Assembly (NCBI GenBank): GCA_016718275.1
Contig: JADKEA010000020.1
Coordinates: forward strand, 310,001 to 374,000
Length of the DNA stretch: 64,000 nucleotides
From: Candidatus Villigracilis affinis
Lineage (GTDB): Bacteria; Chloroflexota; Anaerolineae; Anaerolineales; Villigracilaceae
Direction of reading: 5' to 3'
Shown: one piece after another, positions 1 through 9,080 of the stretch
Numbering within the stretch: the stretch's first letter is position 1
How the letters are laid out: each line of letters starts with the position of its first letter
Notes under the pieces: generated by a model
What the model saw: the letters and a program-made list of their open reading frames with translations, nothing else
What the model was told of the DNA's origin: nothing
The model's database searches: none
Program-made: the position numbers and the translations under genes

Positions 1-555
1 ATTATTGGCTGGGCGCTTGGTGCTCTGCTTCTATGGCTTTTTGTTCGTTTTTGGAAACCTGCTGCCGAATGGCTGGAAAAAAAGACGATGGGCCGGCAGA
101 TCATGGTCGGTTTTATCGCTTCATTGATATTTATCGTCGTTGGGTTTGGTGCTTCGTCCCTGCGGGATGGATATCAAGTCCCTGAAATTTGGACCTCAAA
201 CGCGGCTCTGGCCGGGACCGAGTTGCCTGCTCCGCTCGACCCGAACGGTACCTTCACCTCAGCAGGGACGCTCTTCGGCGTGGCAATTGGCGCGGCGTGG
301 ATCCACTCCCTTGGCGGGGTTCAGGCTTCGGGTCCGATTTCGAAGCGTGCCATTCGTTATGTCATCGGCTTGATCGGGGTGCTCATCCTGTATATGGGGC
401 TGGGTGCGATTTTTCCGCGTGGCGAAGGCTTTATTTTTTACTTGCTGCGCTTCATTCGCTACACGTTGATCGGTTGGTGGGTGGCAGGTGGCGCGCCATG
501 GTTGTTTGTAAGGTTAAAGCTGGCTGGGCGCAATACGGGTGATAATTCCATCTGA
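1..555 (+). CDS. Membrane protein, C-terminal part (PAP2-phosphatase-like)
   Basis: The reading frame is open from the first base of the window, so this is the 3' part of a longer gene; 184 codons remain. The fragment has about four hydrophobic segments separated by short basic loops. The pattern of a threonine/glycine-rich segment followed by a GLIGVL-type helix and a terminal PWLF segment resembles the C-terminal membrane region found after the phosphatase domain in PAP2-family proteins of Chloroflexota. The PAP2 catalytic motifs would lie upstream and cannot be seen, so the assignment is inference from overall resemblance. An internal ATG at 88 is unlikely to be the real start because the frame continues upstream with membrane-like sequence. 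Confidence 0.45.
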   Translation: MIGWALGALLLWLFVRFWKPAAEWLEKKTMGRQIMVGFIASLIFIVVGFGASSLRDGYQVPEIWTSNAALAGTELPAPLDPNGTFTSAGTLFGVAIGAAWIHSLGGVQASGPISKRAIRYVIGLIGVLILYMGLGAIFPRGEGFIFYLLRFIRYTLIGWWVAGGAPWLFVRLKLAGRNTGDNSI

Positions 556-561
556 TATAAT
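556..561 (+). promoter_or_regulatory. -10 hexamer candidate upstream of the first kinase
   Basis: A perfect TATAAT lies directly after the stop codon of the upstream gene and 34 nt before the kinase ATG. No convincing -35 hexamer lies 16-18 nt upstream, so this is only a candidate promoter. Confidence 0.35.
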
Positions 562-595
562 TGAATTATTCCGTATAAATCACAAGGGTTCGTAG

Positions 596-2848
596 ATGAC
601 GCTAGAGAAAAACACCCTCCTTCATAATCGTTATAGAATAATTGAGATTCTTGGTCAGGGCGGCATGGGTTCTGTTTATCGCGCCATAGATGAAAATCTT
701 GGCGTGGCAGTTGCTCTAAAGGAAAACCTGTTCACAACCGAGGAATATACCCGCCAGTTCCGACTTGAGGCGGTGATCCTGGCAAATTTGCGTCATCCAA
801 ATTTGCCGCGCGTTTCCGATCATTTTGAATTGGGCGAACAGGGGCAGTATCTGGTGATGGACTTTATCGAAGGGGAGGACCTCCGCTTTCGCATGGAGCG
901 TCTGGGTACCATCACTGAAGAGGATGCATTGCAGATCGGCGCGGCCATGTGCGATGCGCTCGCTTATTTGCACACCCGCAAGCCGCCTATTCTTCATCGC
1001 GATATCAAGCCTGGTAATGTAAAAATAACCCCGGATGGTCACATCTTCCTTGTTGATTTTGGCCTTGCAAAGGTGTATCAGGGAAATAATCAGGCCACTA
1101 CAACAGGTGCACGCGCCATGACGCCTGGTTATTCTCCGCCCGAGCAATATGGCACGGCGCGTACCGATCCCCGTACAGATTATTATTCATTAGGCGCAAC
1201 CTTGTATGCGGCGCTATGTGGCGTTATCCCGGAAGATGGTCTTGCGCGCGCGATGGATAATGCCCAGCTAACTCCGCTTCGCAAACGAAATACCAAAGTT
1301 TCGCGCCGTCTGGCTGCTGCGATTGAAAAAGCCATGGCCATCGATCCCAGCGACCGCTTCCAAAATGCGGACGATTTCAAGAAGGCATTGCTTGGTTCGA
1401 GTTCAAAATCCCAATCAAGGCCGGGCGGATACATTGTCTCGCCGCCGCCTGCTGAATCTTTTCTGCCAAATGATCCTGCTGAAGTAGTGGCCGCCAAGGA
1501 AAAAGAAAAGACTCCGCCTCGCCAGATGACAGGCCCGGCGCAGCCGGCCCCTGTGGAAGACGACCAGCCGTTTGTCTCCCCACTTAAAAAACAAAAGGAA
1601 CGCGAACGCAAGCGTAGAAATGCACTGATCCGTTTTGTCGCTGTTTTAGTTTTACTGTTCCTGGTCGGCGTGCCATTTTTTGCGCCGAGCTTGTTGCCTG
1701 AAAACATACGCGCTCAAATTCCATTCCTCGTGCCCACAAGCACGGTGACGGCTTCAATCACACCAACTTCTCCGCCAACGTTCACGCTTGTGCCGACCTC
1801 TACGGCCACCGATGTTCCTCCCACAGCGACAACTGTTCCGACAAATACACGTACTCCTACTTCAGCTCCCACCGGGAATATTCCTGTTGAAGCAACCCAT
1901 ACTGCAACACCTATTGTCACCGCTACGAATATACCCTCATCCACGCCTACCTTGTCTGTAACACCAGTGGGGGGTGGTTCCGGGCAGATCGCATACGCAT
2001 CCAACCGCACGGGCTTGCCGCAGATCTATCTTGCTGACATCTCCAACCAGACCGCGACTCAGATCACCGATATGCCAGATGGCGCCTGCCAGCCTGCATG
2101 GTCTCCAGATGGTCAGCAGATCGTTTTCATTTCCCCATGCAAAGGCATGGATGATATCTATTATCAGGCGGCTTTGTATATCGTCAATGCCGATGGAAGT
2201 GACCTGACCCCAATCTCCACCGTCCCTGGCGGCGATTTCGACCCCGCATGGTCACCGGATGGAAAGACCATTTTGTTCACTTCCCTGCGCACAGGTCAAA
2301 TGGAGATCTTCATGATCAAGGTGGATGATCTCTCGACCGCCATTCAAGTGACGAAGGGCGCCAAGAGCGTTGAGGCACGTCAGCCTTCATGGTCACCGGA
2401 TGGAAGCCAGATTGCGTATTCGGTTAAACGCTTTGGCGTTTATCAGATCTGGTTGATGAATGCAGATGGCACTGAACAAAAGCAGATTGTGCGCAGTGGT
2501 GTGGCGTTCACAGATTATCTCCCCACGTGGTCGCCGGATGGAGCGCTGATTCTTTTCAACCAGCGCTGTGCCACCACCTTCTGCCTGCCGTACCTGATGA
2601 GCATTTCCGCCACAGACCGCTCTGTGGAACAGGGCACTCTTCTTCAATTGAATGTCCTTTCCGTTGAGGATGTTGAGTATTCACCGGATGGCTTCCATCT
2701 CCTGTTCGAAGGGGAGGAGGAGGCTGGCGAGAACAATGACATCCTTTACGTGACTGTGACAGGCGCAAATCGCATCCGCATCACTTCCGATCCAGGTTTG
2801 ATTTCGACCCTGCTTGGAGACCCACTCCAAACTGATCATTTCGTATAG
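596..2848 (+). CDS. Membrane Ser/Thr protein kinase with TolB-like beta-propeller
   Basis: A 750-residue PknB-type kinase. The kinase domain spans about residues 13-270, with glycine-rich loop GQGGMGS (20-26), catalytic Lys at about 42, HRDIKPGN (134-141) and DFG (154-156). A basic stretch precedes one transmembrane helix (about 343-367). A Pro/Thr-rich linker (about 375-465) leads to a C-terminal propeller of repeated 'PAWSPDG'-like blades (about 470-750), as in TolB/WD40-like domains. The expected topology is a cytoplasmic kinase with an external propeller sensor. A weak SD (AAGGG) lies 8 nt before the ATG. A near-identical paralogue follows at 3131, so this is a tandem duplication. The phosphorylation targets cannot be deduced. 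Confidence 0.9.
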   Translation: MTLEKNTLLHNRYRIIEILGQGGMGSVYRAIDENLGVAVALKENLFTTEEYTRQFRLEAVILANLRHPNLPRVSDHFELGEQGQYLVMDFIEGEDLRFRMERLGTITEEDALQIGAAMCDALAYLHTRKPPILHRDIKPGNVKITPDGHIFLVDFGLAKVYQGNNQATTTGARAMTPGYSPPEQYGTARTDPRTDYYSLGATLYAALCGVIPEDGLARAMDNAQLTPLRKRNTKVSRRLAAAIEKAMAIDPSDRFQNADDFKKALLGSSSKSQSRPGGYIVSPPPAESFLPNDPAEVVAAKEKEKTPPRQMTGPAQPAPVEDDQPFVSPLKKQKERERKRRNALIRFVAVLVLLFLVGVPFFAPSLLPENIRAQIPFLVPTSTVTASITPTSPPTFTLVPTSTATDVPPTATTVPTNTRTPTSAPTGNIPVEATHTATPIVTATNIPSSTPTLSVTPVGGGSGQIAYASNRTGLPQIYLADISNQTATQITDMPDGACQPAWSPDGQQIVFISPCKGMDDIYYQAALYIVNADGSDLTPISTVPGGDFDPAWSPDGKTILFTSLRTGQMEIFMIKVDDLSTAIQVTKGAKSVEARQPSWSPDGSQIAYSVKRFGVYQIWLMNADGTEQKQIVRSGVAFTDYLPTWSPDGALILFNQRCATTFCLPYLMSISATDRSVEQGTLLQLNVLSVEDVEYSPDGFHLLFEGEEEAGENNDILYVTVTGANRIRITSDPGLISTLLGDPLQTDHFV

Positions 2849-2858
2849 AATCCCCGGA

Positions 2859-2890
2859 CGCCAGAGTATAATATCGTACTCTGGCGTTTT
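2859..2890 (+). terminator. Rho-independent terminator after the first kinase
   Basis: A perfect 10-bp stem, CGCCAGAGTA (2859-2868) with TACTCTGGCG (2877-2886), has an 8-nt loop and is followed by TTTT. It starts 10 nt after the kinase stop codon. Confidence 0.85.
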
Positions 2891-3130
2891 CGATATTTAT
2901 AACAATTGGTAAAATATTTGACTAAAATCACGAGTAAATTCGTTGAAATAGTTTCATTAATGCTAGTTGATACCTTTCAAAAATATTAACGGTCAGCTTG
3001 TTGAATTGAAATAAAATAGTATTGAAATAGAACGGAAATGAAAGTTATTTATCCATGAGAGTAGAATACCCATCGCTGGGAAATAATCTGTTGATTTGCG
3101 GAACGAAAAAAAATAGCAGACAGGAATTTG
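2891..3130. other. AT-rich spacer between the two kinase genes
   Basis: About 240 bp, clearly AT-richer than the flanking genes. I find no ORF of note and no -35/-10 pair with acceptable spacing. The promoter of the second kinase is presumably here but cannot be placed. Confidence 0.4.
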
Positions 3131-5247
3131 ATGATTCTCGAACACGAAACCATTTTACATAATCGCTATCGGATTCAAGAGAATCTAGGTCAGGGGGGAA
3201 TGGGGTCGGTGTACCGCGCTGTTGACGAAAACCTCAGCGTGGATGTTGCTGTTAAAGAGAACCTGTTTACAACAGAAGAATACGCGCGCCAGTTCCGCCT
3301 GGAAGCGGTCATTCTGGCGAATATCCGCCACCCAAACCTGCCTCGAGTTTCAGATCACTTTGTCATCGCTGGAGAAGGCCAATACCTCGTTATGGATTTT
3401 ATCGAGGGGGAGGACTTGCGCCAGCGCATGGAGCGGCTGGGTGTTCTCCCCGAAGATGAAGTCATTCTGATTGGCGCAGCCATCTGCGATGCCCTTTCCT
3501 ATTTACATGCCCGCAAACCCCCGATCCTGCATCGTGATATAAAGCCTGGTAACGTCAAGATTTCACCCGATGGGCATATCTTCCTCGTGGATTTTGGCCT
3601 TGCCAAGATCATGCAGGGAAATCAAGCCACCACCACGGGTGCGCGCGCGATGACGCCCGGATATTCCCTCCCGAACAATATGGTACTGCGCGTACCGATG
3701 CGCGTACCGACATTTATTCCCTAGGCGCGACCTTGTATGCCGCCCTGACCGGCGTGATCCCGGAAGATGGCCTTGCCCGCGCAATGGACAATGCCCAGCT
3801 TACTCCCCTGCGTAAACGCAACCCGGAAGTAACCCGCCGACTCGCCGCCGCCATCGAAAGAGCCATGGAAGTGGATCCCGCTGATCGTTTCCAAAATGCG
3901 GATGAATTCAAACTTGCCATGCTCAACTCCAAGTCCAAGACGCAGCAATTGCTTGGGACTTATACGATCGCCCCGCCCCCCTCGGAAGCGGAAAGAAAAA
4001 GCGACCCGGTCAAGAGCGTCAACATCATCAAACATTCCTCCGCGTCGCTCGAAGACCAGGAATTTGTTTCTCCACGCAAAAAACTGCTTGAACGAAATCG
4101 CCGAAATATGCGGGCTGTGATCGGGGCTGTGCTCGCGATCAGTTTTATTGTCTTTTTAGGAATCATACTTTTTGCCCCGGATGTAATGCCGGAATCAGTA
4201 CGGAAATTATTCCCATTTTTACCGCCTGTTGAACCCACAATCGTTCCAACAGAAATCGTATCGGTTCCGCCGACTCCGATGGCAGTTGAAAATACCGACC
4301 CAACGGCTACGCTCGAACCTACACCAGTTCAAGTAGAAACGCCCACTTCAGTAGTCGACCAAACCATTGAGCCGACACCGATCGGCGCAGATTATTTGCA
4401 GATCGCATACGTCTCCACCCGCACGGGCCTGCCTCAGATCTATCTCACCAATATTCTTACAGATCAGGCAATTGCCGTCACCAATATGGCTGGCGGTGCA
4501 TGTCAGCCAGCGTGGGCCCCCGATGGAAACAGACTGGTATTCACTTCCCCATGCGGAGTGAAAAAAGATGCCTATCCTGAAGCCAGCCTGTTCATCATTA
4601 ATCCAGACGGCACCGGGTTACAGCCATTGCCCACAGCCCTCGGCGGAGATTTCGAACCCGCCTGGTCTCCCGATGGAAAATTCATTGCCTTCACATCCCT
4701 GCGCGATGGATACATGCAGATCTATGCCTATGATGTTGAAAACGACAGAGTCCAGCGCCTGGTTGAAACCGATCCCACAACCTCGGCCCGCCAGCCTGCC
4801 TGGTCGCCGGATGGCAGGCAGTTGGTCTACTCCCTGAAACGGGTGGCCACCTATGAATTATGGTTGATGTCCAGCCTTGGGTCAAACGAGAGAATGCTCT
4901 TCACAAGCGGCAATGTCTTTTCAAACCAATATCCCGTGTGGACGCCCGATGGAAAATTCATCCTGTTCAGCCAGCGCAGCGCTGAAGAAGTCATATTCCC
5001 TGATCTGTTCTCACACAAACTTGGCGAGAATTCAGATACGGCCTTGAAACTCCCCCTTAGTGTTCGCTCCGTTGAAGATGTAGATTACTCCCCCGGCAGC
5101 TTTTGGATCGCCTACGAAAGCGGCGGCGACCGCGGTTATCACGTTTATTACTCCACCCCGGCGGGAGGCAACCTTGCGCGCATCACCGAAGATGTCACCT
5201 TTGACGACTTCGACCCTGCCTGGCGACCCATTCAAACCGCCCCATAG
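3131..5247 (+). CDS. Second Ser/Thr kinase with TolB-like propeller, frameshifted at about 3667
   Basis: This is a paralogue of the preceding kinase, with glycine-rich loop GQGGMGS, HRDIKPGN, DFG, one transmembrane helix, a Pro/Thr-rich linker and 'PAWSPDG'-like blades. As given, the frame from the start stops at 3724, within the activation segment. The rest of the kinase continues in another frame to 5247. Comparison with the first copy (GYSPPEQYG) shows one C missing in the run at 3666-3668; restoring it gives about 705 residues. ATG 3131 is preferred over TTG 3128 because AGGA (3122-3125) is then 5 nt upstream. Either a run-length sequencing error or a real inactivating lesion in one of two duplicates would explain it. 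Confidence 0.82.
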
Positions 5248-5269
5248 CCAGATCCTTTACGAGAAACGC

Positions 5270-5306
5270 GAAAGAGGAAAGATTTTCGGTCTTTCCTCTT
5301 TCTTCT
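5270..5306 (+). terminator. Terminator-like hairpin after the second kinase
   Basis: A perfect 13-bp inverted repeat, GAAAGAGGAAAGA (5270-5282) with TCTTTCCTCTTTC (5290-5302), encloses a 7-nt loop and is followed by the short, imperfect U-tract TTCTT. It isolates the kinase pair from hrcA. Confidence 0.7.
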
Positions 5307-5337
5307 TATATCGCCGTAAACTCTTACACTCCTCTTA

Positions 5338-5366
5338 TTGACGCTCTTCATTTGCGCATGTTAAAC
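5338..5366 (+). promoter_or_regulatory. Predicted hrcA promoter
   Basis: TTGACG (5338-5343), a 17-nt spacer and TTAAAC (5361-5366). The predicted transcription start is near 5373, only about 4 nt before the hrcA ATG, and no Shine-Dalgarno is present. The hrcA mRNA may therefore be effectively leaderless. No CIRCE inverted repeat is seen in this region. Confidence 0.5.
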
Positions 5367-5376
5367 TTACCATTCG

Positions 5377-6414
5377 ATGCCTGAGCTTACCGAACGACAG
5401 CGGACCATCCTCCAACTCCTCATTCGCGACTATATTGAGACGGCGCAGCCTGTCGGCTCAAAGCGGCTGGTGGAACGATTCCATCTTGACCTGAGTCCTG
5501 CCACCGTCCGAAACGAAATGTCAGCGCTGACGGAGATGGGCTACCTACGACAACCCCACACCTCGGCGGGACGCGTTCCCTCTGAAGATGGGTATCGGGC
5601 TTTCGTCGGAGAGATGATCCACAAAGCGGAATTGCCTGCGTCGGTGCAAAACACCATCTCGCATCAATTTTTTCAAGCCCGCTCCGATGTGGATCAGTGG
5701 ATGACCCTTGCCGCTTCTGTGCTTGCGAATCAATCACAAGGCGTCTCGGTCGTCACCGCGCCGCACGCGGAAATGAGCCGCTTCAAGCACATTGAATTAA
5801 TCTCCACACAGGGACGTCAGGTCTTGATGGTCATGGTCATGGATGGCGGTGAAGTCAGCCAACAGGTCTTAACGCTGGCCGAGATCGTCACCCAGGATAG
5901 GCTCAGTCAGGTGGCGACACATCTCAATTCAATATTGGCTGGCCTTTCCATGGCTGGGATCGCCGCTGTTTCATCCCGTACGGATGCCCTTGAACAGGAT
6001 ATCATCACCCTCCTGCTTCAAGATATGAAGCGCACCTCCGAAAGTGCCTCAGGCGAAATTTATACCGATGGTCTCACCAACGTGTTGGACGAACCCGAAT
6101 TCGCAGAATCGGATGAAGCACGTTGGGCTTTGCGCCTGTTCGAAGAAAGATCGACTTTGCAGGGCTTGCTGGCGCGGGCCTCCTCCAACAGCAGTGTCGG
6201 CGGGTTGCAAGTGCTGATCGGTGGCTCAGGCGGCTGGGATGAACTTCGTCAATGCTCGATGGTGGTTGCAAGATATGGCGTGCCAGGTTTGGTGACAGGC
6301 ACCCTCGGCGTGCTGGGTCCGATGCGCATGTCTTATGCAAGGACGATCCCAACCGTGCGTTATGTGGCAGGGTTGTTAAGTGATTTGGTAAACGATACGA
6401 TTTCGGGTGAATAA
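5377..6414 (+). CDS. hrcA: Heat-inducible transcription repressor HrcA
   Basis: 345 residues, the normal length. An N-terminal winged helix carries the family hallmark around LSPATVRNEM and GYLRQPHTSAGRVPS. It is followed by the GAF-like dimerisation region and a C-terminal IGGSGGWDELRQCS segment. HrcA normally binds CIRCE operators to repress groE and dnaK operons and is stabilised by GroEL. It heads a cluster with grpE, dnaK and dnaJ. No SD precedes the ATG and a promoter lies immediately upstream. A canonical CIRCE (TTAGCACTC-N9-GAGTGCTAA) is not visible here or before the downstream genes, so its target sites must be diverged or elsewhere. Confidence 0.95.
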   Translation: MPELTERQRTILQLLIRDYIETAQPVGSKRLVERFHLDLSPATVRNEMSALTEMGYLRQPHTSAGRVPSEDGYRAFVGEMIHKAELPASVQNTISHQFFQARSDVDQWMTLAASVLANQSQGVSVVTAPHAEMSRFKHIELISTQGRQVLMVMVMDGGEVSQQVLTLAEIVTQDRLSQVATHLNSILAGLSMAGIAAVSSRTDALEQDIITLLLQDMKRTSESASGEIYTDGLTNVLDEPEFAESDEARWALRLFEERSTLQGLLARASSNSSVGGLQVLIGGSGGWDELRQCSMVVARYGVPGLVTGTLGVLGPMRMSYARTIPTVRYVAGLLSDLVNDTISGE

Positions 6415-6421
6415 ATTCAGA

Positions 6422-6459
6422 TGATTAGAGAATAGAGCCTAGGCTCTATTCTCTAATCA
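6422..6459. repeat. Perfect 19-bp inverted repeat between hrcA and grpE
   Basis: The arms 6422-6440 and 6441-6459 are exactly complementary with no spacer (centre CCTAGG). No U-tract follows, so it is not a standard terminator. It sits between the hrcA stop and the grpE start and may be an operator-like palindrome, an mRNA processing or stability hairpin, or a small palindromic repeat. Confidence 0.85.
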
Positions 6460-6486
6460 CTAATTTCTATAATGAGAGTGAGAAAC

Positions 6487-7032
6487 ATGTCAAAAGCGAC
6501 AGATAGACAGGACGAATTTAATGAGAATCAAGCCGCAGCTGAAGAAATGCCAGTTGATGGAAATCAAGATTCGGCGGAGCGTGAAGCGTTGGTCAATCAA
6601 TTGAAGGAAGCCGAATCCAAGGCTGGCGAATATAAGGATGGGTGGGCGAGGTCTCAGGCGGAGTTCCAGAATTATAAGAAACGCATCGAGCGTGACAATG
6701 AGTTGATGTATGCCAGCATGAAGGGCGACATCATCAAAAAAGTGTTGCCTGCGCTGGATGACCTGGAGCGCGCCCTGCAAAACCGCCCCGCCGACGATGC
6801 ATGGGCGAGCGGCATTGAGTTGATCGCGCGCAAGATGCAGAATATTTTGGAAGGCGAAGGTCTGAAGCGTATTGATGCAAAAGGGAAGCCCTTCGATCCG
6901 AATTTCCACGAAGCGATCTCACATGAACCCAACGATGAAGTTGAAAGCGAACATGTCATCGATGTGGTGCAAAATGGATATATGCTCGGCGAACGAGTGA
7001 TACGGCCTGCCCTTGTGAGGGTGGCACAATAA
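6487..7032 (+). CDS. grpE: Nucleotide exchange factor GrpE
   Basis: 181 residues from ATG 6487; an in-frame ATG at 6472 adds five residues but lies inside a TATAAT-like hexamer (6468-6473). A charged, disordered N-terminus is followed by a long coiled coil (about 35-90) and the GrpE beta-sheet head with NFHEAI and the terminal GY..GERVIRPA.V signature. GrpE releases ADP from DnaK and so drives the chaperone cycle with DnaK and DnaJ. The position between hrcA and dnaK is the classical arrangement. Confidence 0.93.
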   Translation: MSKATDRQDEFNENQAAAEEMPVDGNQDSAEREALVNQLKEAESKAGEYKDGWARSQAEFQNYKKRIERDNELMYASMKGDIIKKVLPALDDLERALQNRPADDAWASGIELIARKMQNILEGEGLKRIDAKGKPFDPNFHEAISHEPNDEVESEHVIDVVQNGYMLGERVIRPALVRVAQ

Positions 7033-7038
7033 ACTAGT

Positions 7039-7103
7039 AAGTTGAAATGTTGGAAGGTTTACAAGTTGAACCCCAACTTTCAGACCTGACAACTTTCAAA
7101 CTT
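7039..7103. repeat. Long imperfect inverted repeat between grpE and dnaK
   Basis: Arm 7039-7068 pairs with 7074-7103 with roughly 24 matches over 30 positions and a 5-nt loop. The arms are built from recurring AAGTTGAA-like words. The dnaK Shine-Dalgarno (GAGGAA, from 7109) lies just outside the hairpin. Confidence 0.7.
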
Positions 7104-7117
7104 TAAACGAGGAACTC

Positions 7118-9001
7118 ATGGCAAAAATCATTGGTATAGATCTAGGTACGACCAACTCGGTGGCCGCTGTTATGTCTGGCGGGGAACCTGTTGTAATTCC
7201 CTCTGCGGAAGGCGAACGACTTGTCCCTTCTGTGGTGGCGATGAATAAGAACGGCGAGCGCTTGGTGGGACGTGTGGCGCGCAATCAGGCGATTACGAAT
7301 CCACAGAACACAATTTTTTCAGTGAAGCGTTTTATGGGGCGCAAGTCTGATGACCCCGAAGTGGAGCGCACCCGCAAGCGCGTACCGTATGCCGTCAATG
7401 GCGCGGATAATGGCGATGTGCGCGTACGCCTCGGCGAGAAGGATTACTCCGCGCCCGAGGTTTCGGCGATGATCCTCGCGAAGATCAAGGCCGATGCCGA
7501 GGCTTATCTTGGCGAAACGATCACGCAGGCTGTGATCACGGTCCCTGCGTATTTCAATGATGCACAGCGTAATGCCACGAAAGATGCTGGCAAGATCGCT
7601 GGTCTTGAAGTGCTTCGCATTATCAACGAGCCGACTGCATCTTCTCTTGCATATGGTCTCGATAAAAAGAAAAATGAAGTTATCGTTGTGTATGATCTTG
7701 GCGGCGGTACGTTTGATGTTTCCATTCTCGATGTGGGTGACGGCGTTTTTCAGGTGCGCGCTACGAGCGGCGATACCTTCCTCGGCGGCGATGATTTCGA
7801 TCTGCGCATCATGGATCATTTGATCGAGACCTTCAAGAAAGATAACGGCATTGACCTGAACAACGATCGTCAGGCTTTGCAGCGTTTGAAGGAAGCGTCT
7901 GAAAAAGCGAAGATCGAGCTTTCCACCGTGATGCAGACCGAGATCAACCTGCCCTATTTGACTGCCGATGCAAGCGGCCCCAAACATTTGGTGATGACCA
8001 TGTCCCGCGCCAAGTTGGAACAGATCACAGCGGATCTTGTCGACCGAACAATTGCTCCCGTCAAACAGGCATTGGCTGACGCTGGTTTAAATGCAGGCGA
8101 TATTAACGAGATCGTTTTGGTGGGCGGTATGACCCGTATGCCCGCCATTCAAGACCGTGTACGCGCCTTTTTTGGAAAAGACCCGCACAAAGGTGTGAAC
8201 CCTGACGAAGTCGTTGCCATTGGTGCGGCGATTCAGGCGGGCGTGCTCGGCGGGGAAGTGAAGGACATTCTTCTCCTTGATGTGACCCCGTTGACCCTTT
8301 CGATCGAAACTTTGGGCGGTGTTGCCACGGCTCAAATTGAACGCAATACGACCATCCCGACCCGCCGAACGCAGGTATTTTCAACCGCGGGTGACAACCA
8401 GACGCAAGTTGAAATCCATGTTTTGCAAGGCGAACGCCCGATGGCGAATGACAACAAGTCGCTGGGCAAATTCATCCTCGATGGAATTCCCCCCGCGCCG
8501 CGCGGCACGCCGCAGATCGAAGTCACTTTCGATGTGGATGCGAATGGCATCTTAAAAGTTAGTGCCAAAGATAAAGCCACTGGACGTTCACAGCACATTA
8601 CGATCACGGCTTCCTCTGGCTTGAGCGACAGCGAAGTGGAAAAGATGCGCAAGGACGCCGAGGCCCATGCCGAGGATGATCGCAAGCGCAAGGAACTGAT
8701 CGAAGTCCGTAATAATGCGGATAACACCGCCTACGCCGCCGATAAAGCGCTGCGTGAATTTGGCGACAAAATCCCTGCTGAGGTTCGCAGTGAAGTCGAA
8801 TCCAAAACCGCTGAGGTTAAGTCTGTGGCGCAGAGTGAAGATGTCGAAAAGATCAAAGCCGCAACTGAAGCTTTGGGGTTGGCGATCCAAAAGATCGGTG
8901 CTTCCGTCTATGAGCAGGGTCAGGCAGCGGGTAGCGGCGAAGCGGGTTCAAATCCGAGTGAAGCCGGGCCCGATGTGGTTGATGGTGAAGTGAAGGAGTA
9001 G
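7118..9001 (+). CDS. dnaK: Chaperone protein DnaK (Hsp70)
   Basis: 627 residues, typical of DnaK. The N-terminal ATPase domain begins GIDLGTTNS and contains the phosphate loops VYDLGGGTFDVS and VGGMTRMP. The substrate-binding domain starts after the LLLDVTPLTL linker, and the C-terminal lid ends in an acidic EVKE tail. A good SD (GAGGAA) precedes the ATG. It works with DnaJ (9081) and GrpE (6487) in ATP-dependent folding of nascent and stressed proteins in the cytoplasm. Confidence 0.98.
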   Translation: MAKIIGIDLGTTNSVAAVMSGGEPVVIPSAEGERLVPSVVAMNKNGERLVGRVARNQAITNPQNTIFSVKRFMGRKSDDPEVERTRKRVPYAVNGADNGDVRVRLGEKDYSAPEVSAMILAKIKADAEAYLGETITQAVITVPAYFNDAQRNATKDAGKIAGLEVLRIINEPTASSLAYGLDKKKNEVIVVYDLGGGTFDVSILDVGDGVFQVRATSGDTFLGGDDFDLRIMDHLIETFKKDNGIDLNNDRQALQRLKEASEKAKIELSTVMQTEINLPYLTADASGPKHLVMTMSRAKLEQITADLVDRTIAPVKQALADAGLNAGDINEIVLVGGMTRMPAIQDRVRAFFGKDPHKGVNPDEVVAIGAAIQAGVLGGEVKDILLLDVTPLTLSIETLGGVATAQIERNTTIPTRRTQVFSTAGDNQTQVEIHVLQGERPMANDNKSLGKFILDGIPPAPRGTPQIEVTFDVDANGILKVSAKDKATGRSQHITITASSGLSDSEVEKMRKDAEAHAEDDRKRKELIEVRNNADNTAYAADKALREFGDKIPAEVRSEVESKTAEVKSVAQSEDVEKIKAATEALGLAIQKIGASVYEQGQAAGSGEAGSNPSEAGPDVVDGEVKE

Positions 9002-9014
9002 ACGAGTTGAAAGA

Positions 9015-9072
9015 TACAGGTTCAAGGTTGCAAGTTGAGACCTGGCCTGTAGTCTTGAACCTTCAACCTGTA
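9015..9072. repeat. Imperfect inverted repeat between dnaK and dnaJ
   Basis: TACAGGTTCAAGGTTGCAAG (9015-9034) pairs with 9054-9072, about 18 bp with one mismatch and one bulge. It ends 8 nt before the dnaJ ATG, which has no recognisable SD. Confidence 0.7.
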
Positions 9073-9080
9073 ACCAAATC

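Noticed and set aside
5248..5376. Possible CIRCE half-site CACTC before hrcA
   Set aside because: Only short matches occur and no inverted partner is present at the required spacing.
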